Shown here: positions 27,764 to 34,937 of the stretch, in pieces | How the letters are laid out: every line of letters begins with the position of its first letter | How positions within the stretch are numbered: the first letter of the stretch is position 1 | Assembly: GCA_027334165.1 (NCBI GenBank) | Contig: DAHWXM010000012.1 | Span: 1-63,088, forward strand | DNA from: Microcaldota archaeon | Lineage (GTDB): Archaea > Micrarchaeota > Micrarchaeia > Micrarchaeales > CABMGC01 | Reading direction: 5' to 3' | Length of the DNA: 63,088 nucleotides | The notes under the pieces: generated by a model | Databases searched by the model: none | The model's input: the letters and a program-made list of their open reading frames with translations, nothing else | What the model was told of the DNA's origin: nothing | Program-made: the position numbers and the translations under genes

Positions 27764-28531
27764 ATGTCGCAGGTCATGCAGCAGGTCCGAAGGACCACAT
27801 ACTTGCAGGATGAGATACACATATCTGATGCCCACTGCCATCTGGATCTATTCGAAGACCCAAAACGCGCTATAGCCGATGCGATAAGCGCAGGGGTGAA
27901 TCTCATGATCACCAGCGGCGGGAGCAGGAAAGGAAACGCCGCTACAACGGCGATTGCAAACAACGGTAACGTGTTCGGCGTGGTAGGCATAGATCCGTCT
28001 TCCCTGCCTACGGATTCTGCCGCGATAGACGAAATCGTTGCACTGATCAAGGGCAACCAGAACCTAGTCGGAATAGGGGAGATCGGGCTAGACGCAAAGG
28101 AATTCCCGCACACGCCGTTGGACAAACAGGCAGAGGCGTTCGTCAGGCAGATATCGATAGCCAATGATCTCGACGTGCCAATAGTCGTGCACTCACGCGG
28201 TGCGATAAACGAGGCCATGGCCATTGTAGAAAAACACTGCCTCACACGCGCAATGTTCCACTTCTTCGAGGGCACAGAGGACGACGCACTGAGGATGGCG
28301 AAGCTCGGCAACGTAATCTCGATACCGCCGAGGGAATCCTCTCGCAGGAAAAGAGTTATAAACGCAATTGACATAACTAATATAGTAACGGAAACCGACG
28401 CGCCGGTTGCTGGAAAGACCCCTTCGGATGTGAAGGGCGTAATAGAGTTTGTGGCCTCCACTAAGAAGATGGAGTTCGGAGAGGTCGCCGAGCGCGTATC
28501 TGAAAATATAAGAAGCTTCTTCCACATATGA
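27764..28531 (+). CDS. TatD-family metal-dependent hydrolase
   Basis: About 255 residues. The metal motif DAHCHLDLFED near the N-terminus, GVVGIDPSSL, IGLDAKEFP (the usual GEIGLD), DVPIVVHSRGA and TETDAPVAGKTP are TatD signatures. TatD proteins are 3'-5' exonuclease/DNases or related phosphoesterases. The start is ATG 27764, since GGTGAC lies 3 bases upstream; an ATG at 27722 in the same frame has no ribosome site. The spacing is 110 bases after dnaJ. Confidence 0.85.
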   Translation: MSQVMQQVRRTTYLQDEIHISDAHCHLDLFEDPKRAIADAISAGVNLMITSGGSRKGNAATTAIANNGNVFGVVGIDPSSLPTDSAAIDEIVALIKGNQNLVGIGEIGLDAKEFPHTPLDKQAEAFVRQISIANDLDVPIVVHSRGAINEAMAIVEKHCLTRAMFHFFEGTEDDALRMAKLGNVISIPPRESSRRKRVINAIDITNIVTETDAPVAGKTPSDVKGVIEFVASTKKMEFGEVAERVSENIRSFFHI

Positions 28532-28541
28532 ATATAGAAGC

Positions 28542-28653
28542 GGGCCCGTAGCTCAGCTTGGATAGAGCAGCAGCCTTCTAAGCTGACGGTCGCGGGTTCA
28601 AAGTGGACTTCTTGAGAGGCTTCAAGCGGCTCATGAAATTCCCGCCGGGCCCG
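28542..28653 (+). tRNA. tRNA-Arg(TCT) with an intron in the T-loop
   Basis: Acceptor GGGCCCG (28542-28548) pairs with CGGGCCC (28646-28652), discriminator G at 28653, no encoded CCA. D-stem GCTC/GAGC. Anticodon arm GCAGC-CTTCTAA-GCTGA (one terminal G-A mismatch) gives anticodon TCT. T-stem GCGGG (28592-28596) is followed by TTCAAA; the partner CCCGC is at 28641-28645. The interruption of about 37 bases (28603-28639) falls in the T-loop. Excision leaves a normal tRNA. Confidence 0.9.
28603..28639 (+). other. T-loop intron of tRNA-Arg(TCT), about 37 nt
   Basis: A bulge-helix-bulge-like fold can be drawn: loop bases TTC (28597-28599) pair with GAA (28635-28637), AAA (28600-28602) and ATT (28638-28640) form opposite 3-nt bulges, and GTG (28603-28605) pairs with CAT (28632-28634) beyond. 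The central helix is 3 rather than 4 bp, so the motif is relaxed. Exact ends uncertain by one or two bases. Confidence 0.72.
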
Positions 28654-28679
28654 TTGCAATAATACAGGAGGTTGATCGC

Positions 28680-28946
28680 ATGGCAGGCAACAAGAAATTT
28701 GACGAAACACTAGCACAGGTGGCGCAACAGATAGACATCCTGTTAAATGATAACAGCGTGCCGAGAAATGTGAAGACCGCACTTGAGGAGGCAAAGAAGG
28801 CTCTCAGTGAAAACACAGAGTACTCGGTAAGATCCTCGGCTGCAACATACAAGATAGACGAGATAAGCAACGACATCAATCTGCCGCCTTACGCCCGCAC
28901 TGTGGTGTGGAACATACTAAGCATGCTTGAATCCGTAAAGGAGTGA
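28680..28946 (+). CDS. UPF0147 family protein
   Basis: 88 residues, all-helical. The archaeal UPF0147 pattern is clear: LNDNSVPRNVKTALEEAKKAL, YSVRSSAATYKIDEISNDINLPPYARTVVWNILSMLE. Function unknown; it is small, acidic and conserved in archaea. Flanked by tRNA-Arg and tRNA-Leu, with AGGAGG about 10 bases before the ATG. Confidence 0.88.
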   Translation: MAGNKKFDETLAQVAQQIDILLNDNSVPRNVKTALEEAKKALSENTEYSVRSSAATYKIDEISNDINLPPYARTVVWNILSMLESVKE

Positions 28947-29001
28947 CGAAGCTCCGGCCTCGGGAACCTTTTTGAATTGACAAGCATCATATACTCCATG
29001 T

Positions 29002-29087
29002 GCAGGGGTGGCAGAGCTTGGTCAAACGCGGCAGGTTCAGGGCTTGTTTCCTTATCGGATGCGTGAGTTCAAATCTCACCCCCTGCA
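29002..29087 (+). tRNA. tRNA-Leu(CAG)
   Basis: Acceptor GCAGGGG (29002-29008) pairs with CCCCTGC (29080-29086), discriminator A. Anticodon arm GCAGG-TTCAGGG-CTTGT gives anticodon CAG. A long variable arm (around TCC...GGA) marks a class II tRNA. The T-arm GTGAG-TTCAAAT-CTCAC is continuous, so this tRNA has no T-loop intron, unlike its neighbours. Length 86 nt. Confidence 0.93.
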
Positions 29088-29118
29088 TTCAATACAATCC
29101 TCTAGCTGTGGTGTCCAA

Positions 29119-30297
29119 ATGCTCATAGGTCTTATAGGCGCTCCGAACAAGGGCAAGAGCACCATATTTTCTGCCCTGACATCCGTGAAGGCCGATATCG
29201 CTGACTATCCCTTCACCACCATAAATCCAAATCTTGGCGTTGCGTACGCATCGAAACCATGTCCCGAGCGCGAGCTTGGAGTGAAGTGTCAGCCGCGAAA
29301 CTCCCTGTGCAGCAATGGCATCCGTCTCATACCGGTAAATGTGCTGGACGTTGCCGGCCTTGTTCCAGACGCGCACATGGGCAAGGGCATGGGAAACCAA
29401 TTCCTGAACGACCTGTCTGCGGCGGATGCGCTGATACAGGTCGTTGACATAAGCGGTACAACCGATCTGGAAGGCAGGCCATGCAGCGGCTTCGATCCGT
29501 CCGACGAGGTCAAAGCCGTAATGGACGAGCTAATCGAATGGATGTCCGGAATAATAGCGCGCCACATGCCCACTGTGTCAAAGCGCACGGACGGTGCGAA
29601 GGCCCTATCCGAGATACTCACCGGATTCCACGCAACACAGGAAACGGTCTCAAAGGCCGCAGAAGAGAATTTTCTCACCACGTCGTCAATCTCCTGGTCT
29701 GCGGAATCCATCCGGAGATTCGCCACATCGCTTCTGCGCATCACCAAACCTCTGATAGTTGCGGCGAACAAGCTGGACAAGTCCGACAACACGGCGTTGG
29801 AAAAGCTGCGCAAGGCGCTTCCGGGGGTCCGGGTCGTGGGAACATCCGGCGCCATCGAGCTCGCGCTCAGGAGGGCGAGCGATTCCGGCATAATACGCTA
29901 CACTGGAGGTTCGGGTTCGTTCGAGCTACTGGGAAATCCTGATCAGCAGCAGAATGCTGCCCTTGACTACATGTCCTCATATCTTGGGAAGAATGGCGGC
30001 ACTGGGGTGCAAACCCTGCTCAACACAACGGTATTCGAACTGTTGCACAAGATCGTCGCGTATCCGGTTGAGGACGAGAACAAGTATACGGACCACTTCG
30101 GTAACGTCCTTCCTGATGCCATGCTTCTAACTGACGGATCCACGGCCCTCGACCTGGCCGCATCAATTCACACGGACCTCGCGCGTGGCATGCTGTACGC
30201 GATAGACGCCAGGAAAAAGCTGCGCCTCGCAAAGGATTACAAATTAAAAGACAACGATGTAATAAAGGTTGTGAGCGTTAGTAAGGGGAGGGCATAA
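29119..30297 (+). CDS. OBG/YchF-type GTPase
   Basis: 392 residues from ATG 29119; the longer frame from 29008 runs through tRNA-Leu. G1 motif GAPNKGKST, switch region YPFTTINPNLG, G3 DVAGLVPDAHMGKGMGNQFL, G4 NKLD (VAANKLDKSD), and a C-terminal TGS-like domain (AVDARKKLRLAKDYKLKDNDVIKVVS region). It matches archaeal YchF-like GTPases that bind ribosomes. GGTG lies about 7 bases upstream. The carbamoyltransferase start follows after one base. Confidence 0.9.
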   Translation: MLIGLIGAPNKGKSTIFSALTSVKADIADYPFTTINPNLGVAYASKPCPERELGVKCQPRNSLCSNGIRLIPVNVLDVAGLVPDAHMGKGMGNQFLNDLSAADALIQVVDISGTTDLEGRPCSGFDPSDEVKAVMDELIEWMSGIIARHMPTVSKRTDGAKALSEILTGFHATQETVSKAAEENFLTTSSISWSAESIRRFATSLLRITKPLIVAANKLDKSDNTALEKLRKALPGVRVVGTSGAIELALRRASDSGIIRYTGGSGSFELLGNPDQQQNAALDYMSSYLGKNGGTGVQTLLNTTVFELLHKIVAYPVEDENKYTDHFGNVLPDAMLLTDGSTALDLAASIHTDLARGMLYAIDARKKLRLAKDYKLKDNDVIKVVSVSKGRA

Positions 30298-30298
30298 C

Positions 30299-31999
30299 AT
30301 GTACGTACTGGGGATATGGGACGGGCACGACTCAGGAGCGGCACTTGTCGATGACGACAAGGTGATATTCGCCGCAAACGAAGAGCGATACACAAAGCGC
30401 AAGCTGGAAGTTAAATTCCCGACGAACTCTATAGGGCACGCGCTCGAATTCGCAGGGCTGAAACCGAAGGACATAGAAGTAGTATCATTTCCAACCACAG
30501 AGTTCACAAAGACTCTCTCGCGCATAATACCGCAGCAGAAAGAATCATACTACGCCTTCAGGAGGCGCAAGTGCCCCCGTCCCATGTTTGAGAGTGCCAT
30601 GCACTACACCAAGTATGCGATGACTTCAGTAAACCGGGCTCCGTTCTGCGATGCGATAAGCAAGACCCTAGTGCGCAAAGAACTGGAACACATGGGCTTC
30701 AGGGACTTTAAGCTATACTCCACCGAGCATCACGCGGCCCATGCGGCCACCGCGGCATTCACGTCGGGCATGAACGACGCGCTCGTTGTCACTCTCGATG
30801 GGCTGGGGGATGGACTCAGCGGCTCGATAAACGCGTTTGAGAAGGGCGAACTGCGCCGGGTGCACTCAATAAGCGCAAGGAATTCACTTGGCATATTTTT
30901 CGAGCAGGTGACCAATCTAGTCGGCATGCGCGAGCTAGAGGACGAAGGTAAGGTGATGGCGATGGCAGATTACTCCTTCCCGTTCGACTTCTCCAAGAAC
31001 AAGCTCCGCGACTTCTTCAGGGTGGAAGGGACTGAGATAATTGCTAAGTATGGCCCCATAACGCAGTACAGGATGCTCAGGAGCATTGCGTGGCAGACTC
31101 CCCGTGAGCAGTTCTCCTACATGGCACAGCAGTTGCTGGAGAGGATCCTGGAGAAGTTCTTTGCCAACATAATAGAGGATTACGGCAAGAGTTCCGTTGC
31201 GATGTCCGGCGGCCTGATGTCTAACGTAAAGGCCAACATGCGCATTCGGGAACTCCCCGGACTAAGGAAGTGGTACATATTCCCGCACATGGGGGATGGC
31301 GGAATCGCATTGGGTTCGGCCATGCACACAAACTATGCGCTCAACAACATATCAAAGTACCGGTTCAACGATGCATACCTTGGGGACGAGTATGGGGACT
31401 CCGCCACAGTGTCAAGCTTGAAGGGCGTGAAAGGCATCACGTACGAAAGAGATCCGGACCCCGGCGCCCACGCCGCGGAGCTCATCGACAAGCACGAATA
31501 CGTGTTCTGGTTCAACGGCAGGATGGAGTACGGCCCCCGCGCCCTAGGAAATAGGAGCATCGTTGCAAAGGCAGACTCCGATAGTGTGAAGGACCGCCTA
31601 AATCTCTTCGTCAAGCAGCGCGAATGGTACCAACCGTTCGCCCCCAGCATGCTGGCGGAGGATGCGGGCAAGCTTCTATACTCCAGCAAGGGGTCGAGCA
31701 GCTTCATGACCATGGCATACTCCGTTCGCGAGGAAGCCAAGGACCTTATGAAATCCGTCATGCATGTGGACATGACTGCACGCCCGCAGATGCTCCAGAA
31801 GGAGAACCCTCGATACCGCAGGCTCATGGAATCCGTTAGAAAGAGCATCGGCGCGGGCGTGGTGCTGAACACGAGTTTCAACATACACGGTCTTCCAATA
31901 GTGTCCGACCCACATGACGCTCTAGAAACCATGCTCAATACGAAGACCCGCTTCATGTTCATCGGAAATTACTTCGTAGAGAACAAGCGTGGTAAATGA
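30299..31999 (+). CDS. NodU/CmcH-type carbamoyltransferase
   Basis: 566 residues, normal for the family. The N-terminal Kae1/YrdC-associated type ATPase fold carries GIWDGHDSGAALV and STEHHAAHAATAAF (metal-binding His residues), VVTLDGLGDG, and VAMSGGLMSNVKAN; the C-terminal domain has FNGRMEYGPRALGNRSI and NTSFNIHGLPIV. The reaction transfers a carbamoyl group from carbamoyl phosphate, through carbamoyl-AMP, to a sugar or other hydroxyl. Its start overlaps the GTPase end, and two glycosyltransferase genes follow with 4-base overlaps, so the target is probably a surface glycan (inference). Confidence 0.92.
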   Translation: MYVLGIWDGHDSGAALVDDDKVIFAANEERYTKRKLEVKFPTNSIGHALEFAGLKPKDIEVVSFPTTEFTKTLSRIIPQQKESYYAFRRRKCPRPMFESAMHYTKYAMTSVNRAPFCDAISKTLVRKELEHMGFRDFKLYSTEHHAAHAATAAFTSGMNDALVVTLDGLGDGLSGSINAFEKGELRRVHSISARNSLGIFFEQVTNLVGMRELEDEGKVMAMADYSFPFDFSKNKLRDFFRVEGTEIIAKYGPITQYRMLRSIAWQTPREQFSYMAQQLLERILEKFFANIIEDYGKSSVAMSGGLMSNVKANMRIRELPGLRKWYIFPHMGDGGIALGSAMHTNYALNNISKYRFNDAYLGDEYGDSATVSSLKGVKGITYERDPDPGAHAAELIDKHEYVFWFNGRMEYGPRALGNRSIVAKADSDSVKDRLNLFVKQREWYQPFAPSMLAEDAGKLLYSSKGSSSFMTMAYSVREEAKDLMKSVMHVDMTARPQMLQKENPRYRRLMESVRKSIGAGVVLNTSFNIHGLPIVSDPHDALETMLNTKTRFMFIGNYFVENKRGK

Positions 32000-33783
32000 T
32001 GACCTTGATGGGCTCCGATGTCATAGGGTATCTCTTCACCGCAGCGATGGCCATATCCTTCGCAGGATTCGTCATTTCGGCATTTCTGTCCAAACGCGAC
32101 ATACTCGCGGCACTGGGTAAGTCCATCGGCCCCCGCGCACTGATTGCGCTGTTTGCTACAATCGCATTTTTCGTAATTTTCTCGCTGTTCTTCGTGCATC
32201 CAGCCGAACAGCTATACTTCGACGAGAACATATACCAGGGAATAGCGATAAACGTGCTGCAGCATGGAAATGCCGAATGGTGCAATTACGGCACCGGTTA
32301 CCTCCGCACGTGCCTCTCATCAGTCATATACCATGATCCTGTGGGATGGACATTCTTCATGGCGATTGCGTTCGCCGCCTTTGGGATCGGTACCGCCACC
32401 GCATACGGCCTGCAGCTTTTGATAGGGGCAGTTTCGATCGCACTGGTGTTCCTGTTCTCTCTGATACTACTTCGCAGCAGGGCGGCCGCGGTGCTCGCCG
32501 CGGTGTTCGCGGCTACCAGCCCGCCGCTCTTTGTGTGGTCAAGGACAGAGGCCGTAGTAAACCTGCCATTCATGGCGTTCACCCTACTCTCCTTCCTCAT
32601 GTTCTATGCGTTCGTGAAGACTGGCACCCGCCGCGCGTTTGCGGCGTTTCTCATGTCCCTGGTGATGACGCTTTACATGCGCGTTGAAGCAGCACTGCTG
32701 GTCCCCCTCTTCGCCTTCCTGTACCTGTTCGCCGCTGGTTCCGGAATATCGGACTCGGTACTCTCCATCCCAAAGCGTGTGAGGTCCATAATGTCCTCTA
32801 AGACTGCGCTGCTGCTGCTCGTGGCATTTGCGCTGCTGACATTGCCAGAGCTTTCCTTCCTGATGCAGCAGAGCCAAACTGGGAATTATGGCCAGACAAG
32901 TTCCGGGCTCTTCTCACTATCGGCATTCAAGTCGAACATAGTGCCCAACGTCACGTTCTTCCTTGGCATGCTCAATCAGATATCTAGCTACCCCGCCGTT
33001 TTCCCGCTGGAGACCACGGTCATAGCGATACTCGGGGCGATAGCGCTCGCCGTAGACACCCGCGTCAAGGACCGCTACGCCATACTCCTGGCTCTAGGCC
33101 TGTGGGTAATGACTTTCCACCTGTTCTATGACTTCTTCTACGCGGGGTCCGTGCTCTACGGTGTCGACTCCCGCTTCATGCTCGAGATACTGCCGCCCCT
33201 CTTTGTACTTGCGGGATTTGGAGTGTATTCGCTTTCGGAAGCCCCGTTCCGAATCCACGCTGCTTTCAAGGCGGCGATGCATCCAAAAAGAAGGAAACCC
33301 GCGCGCCAAAGTAGCACCAATCCATTGGCGTACGCTCTCGCGTTTGCACTCTCAGTCGTGCTTATCGCGTATCCGTTCATTGCGCTCATGCCGAATTTCA
33401 CTCTAGAACCGGGACACATGCCGCAGCAGTCCGTCGTTCTGAGGATGGTAAACTTCATATACGGCAACTACGCCTCTGTGCCATCGAACTGCCTAGTGTT
33501 CTCGTTCACTCCCGACGTGTGGTACGAACTCAATCGCAGCGCAGCGCAGATCGGATACTTCAACACGCAAGGCCCAAGCTTCGTAAAATTCGAGAAGCAA
33601 TTCTCGTGCTTCGTGTTCGACCACGGCTACTGGTGCAACACCGAACCGTTCTCCACGAAGACTTGCGGGTACTACGACAGTACTTACAACACCACCGCGC
33701 TCGCATCCTCGCTTAATTCATCCGGATTCGGACCGGCAATCTATCAGTTGCTGAACTACACCCCTGGCAAAGTGGTTACATGA
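31996..33783 (+). CDS. GT-C fold glycosyltransferase (PMT/ArnT-like membrane protein)
   Basis: 595 residues with about 11-12 membrane helices. The first extracellular loop has the GT-C acidic motif in LYFDENIYQG, the catalytic Asp/Glu pair of lipid-phosphate-sugar dependent glycosyltransferases such as PMT and ArnT. The C-terminal soluble part (about 480-595) has four Cys. It probably moves a sugar from a polyprenyl carrier to an acceptor on the outer face. ATGA overlap with the carbamoyltransferase and with the GT4 gene after it shows a tight operon. Confidence 0.85.
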   Translation: MMTLMGSDVIGYLFTAAMAISFAGFVISAFLSKRDILAALGKSIGPRALIALFATIAFFVIFSLFFVHPAEQLYFDENIYQGIAINVLQHGNAEWCNYGTGYLRTCLSSVIYHDPVGWTFFMAIAFAAFGIGTATAYGLQLLIGAVSIALVFLFSLILLRSRAAAVLAAVFAATSPPLFVWSRTEAVVNLPFMAFTLLSFLMFYAFVKTGTRRAFAAFLMSLVMTLYMRVEAALLVPLFAFLYLFAAGSGISDSVLSIPKRVRSIMSSKTALLLLVAFALLTLPELSFLMQQSQTGNYGQTSSGLFSLSAFKSNIVPNVTFFLGMLNQISSYPAVFPLETTVIAILGAIALAVDTRVKDRYAILLALGLWVMTFHLFYDFFYAGSVLYGVDSRFMLEILPPLFVLAGFGVYSLSEAPFRIHAAFKAAMHPKRRKPARQSSTNPLAYALAFALSVVLIAYPFIALMPNFTLEPGHMPQQSVVLRMVNFIYGNYASVPSNCLVFSFTPDVWYELNRSAAQIGYFNTQGPSFVKFEKQFSCFVFDHGYWCNTEPFSTKTCGYYDSTYNTTALASSLNSSGFGPAIYQLLNYTPGKVVT

Positions 33784-34937
33784 ATTCTAGCAGGAAACTC
33801 AGAATCGCGTTCATCTACGATGCCGCATACCCGTGGCACATTGGGGGGGCCGAGGCCATACACCACAACGAGGCATCCGAGCTGGCGAAAGCCCATGAGG
33901 TACACTTCTTTTCGATGCGGTGGCCCGGGATGCCTGCCCGGCTCAAAAAGGGCGGAATAACGTACCACTCCGTATTCAGGGCATCGCACGCGTCGCTGTA
34001 CCGCAGGGGGCGAAGGTCCATTTCGGAGGCACTGCTGTTCTCCGCAGGACTTTTCGAACTATTCAAGTACCGATTCGATGTCGTGATAACAAACCAATTC
34101 CCCGTGCTGCATCTGCCCGTGGTAAAGCTTTACTGCAAACTCCGTGGCTCAAGGCTCGTACTCCATGTGGATGAGGTATGGGATAAGGCATACTGGCACT
34201 CATATCTCGGAAAACTTCCAGGCAACACTGCATACGCGCTCAATTCGTGGCTCATACGCGGCGCTGACCATTACGTGTCAAATTCCAGTACCACTGCATC
34301 GTTGCTTGCCAAAGCCGGAATCCCAGAAACAAAGGTGTCAACTTTCAGTCCGGTCATAAACCTGCGCGAGATGTCCCGATTCAAGCACAACGGCCAGGTT
34401 GGCAACACCGTTCTCTTCGCCGGTAGGCTGATAAAGGAGAAGCGGCTGGATCTGTGGCTCTCCGTGATAAAGCGCATCAACGAGATATCGCGCATGGGCG
34501 TCAGGGGACTCATCGTGGGCGATGGACCGGAAGCGGATCGGATAAACGACATGGTATACGCAATGGGGTTGGCCGATTGTGTCTCCATGCGGGGCTTCTA
34601 CGAGACCCGGGACCAGCTCTACTCGTGCATAAGGGGCGCAGCAGCCGTGCTCAACATGTCCGAGCGGGAGGGCCTGAGCGTTCTCACTCTAGAAAGCCTC
34701 TCGCTAGGCACCCCTGTTTTTCTTCCAACCAAAACGCCCATACCGAAAGAGATAGCCGACATGTGCAACAGAGGAAGCGTGGAAAGCATCTCGGAGGGCG
34801 TGTCCCGGCTCATCGCGGTTGGAAACAAGTCCGAGTACATACACAGGCGCAAGAACCTGCGCCAATTCCTTGTCTCTGGCACTTTGCGCTTCTATTCCGG
34901 CGTGTTCTCCAAACTGGGTGTCACGAAAGACCGTTAG
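33780..34937 (+). CDS. GT4-family glycosyltransferase
   Basis: 385 residues. GT-B layout: the N-terminal domain begins RIAFIYDAAYPWHIGGAEAIHHNEAS, the typical GG-A-E loop. The C-terminal nucleotide-sugar domain has VLFAGRLIKEKRLD, GLIVGDGPEADRI, and the E-x7-E motif MSEREGLSVLTLESLSLGTPV. It likely adds a sugar to a lipid-linked glycan on the cytosolic side. Last gene of the operon, running tail-to-tail with the aminopeptidase (17-base overlap). Confidence 0.92.
   Translation: MNSSRKLRIAFIYDAAYPWHIGGAEAIHHNEASELAKAHEVHFFSMRWPGMPARLKKGGITYHSVFRASHASLYRRGRRSISEALLFSAGLFELFKYRFDVVITNQFPVLHLPVVKLYCKLRGSRLVLHVDEVWDKAYWHSYLGKLPGNTAYALNSWLIRGADHYVSNSSTTASLLAKAGIPETKVSTFSPVINLREMSRFKHNGQVGNTVLFAGRLIKEKRLDLWLSVIKRINEISRMGVRGLIVGDGPEADRINDMVYAMGLADCVSMRGFYETRDQLYSCIRGAAAVLNMSEREGLSVLTLESLSLGTPVFLPTKTPIPKEIADMCNRGSVESISEGVSRLIAVGNKSEYIHRRKNLRQFLVSGTLRFYSGVFSKLGVTKDR

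Noticed and set aside
27658-28794. Minus-strand 378-codon frame opposite TatD
   Set aside because: It crosses tRNA-Arg and is antisense to the TatD gene and part of the UPF0147 gene.
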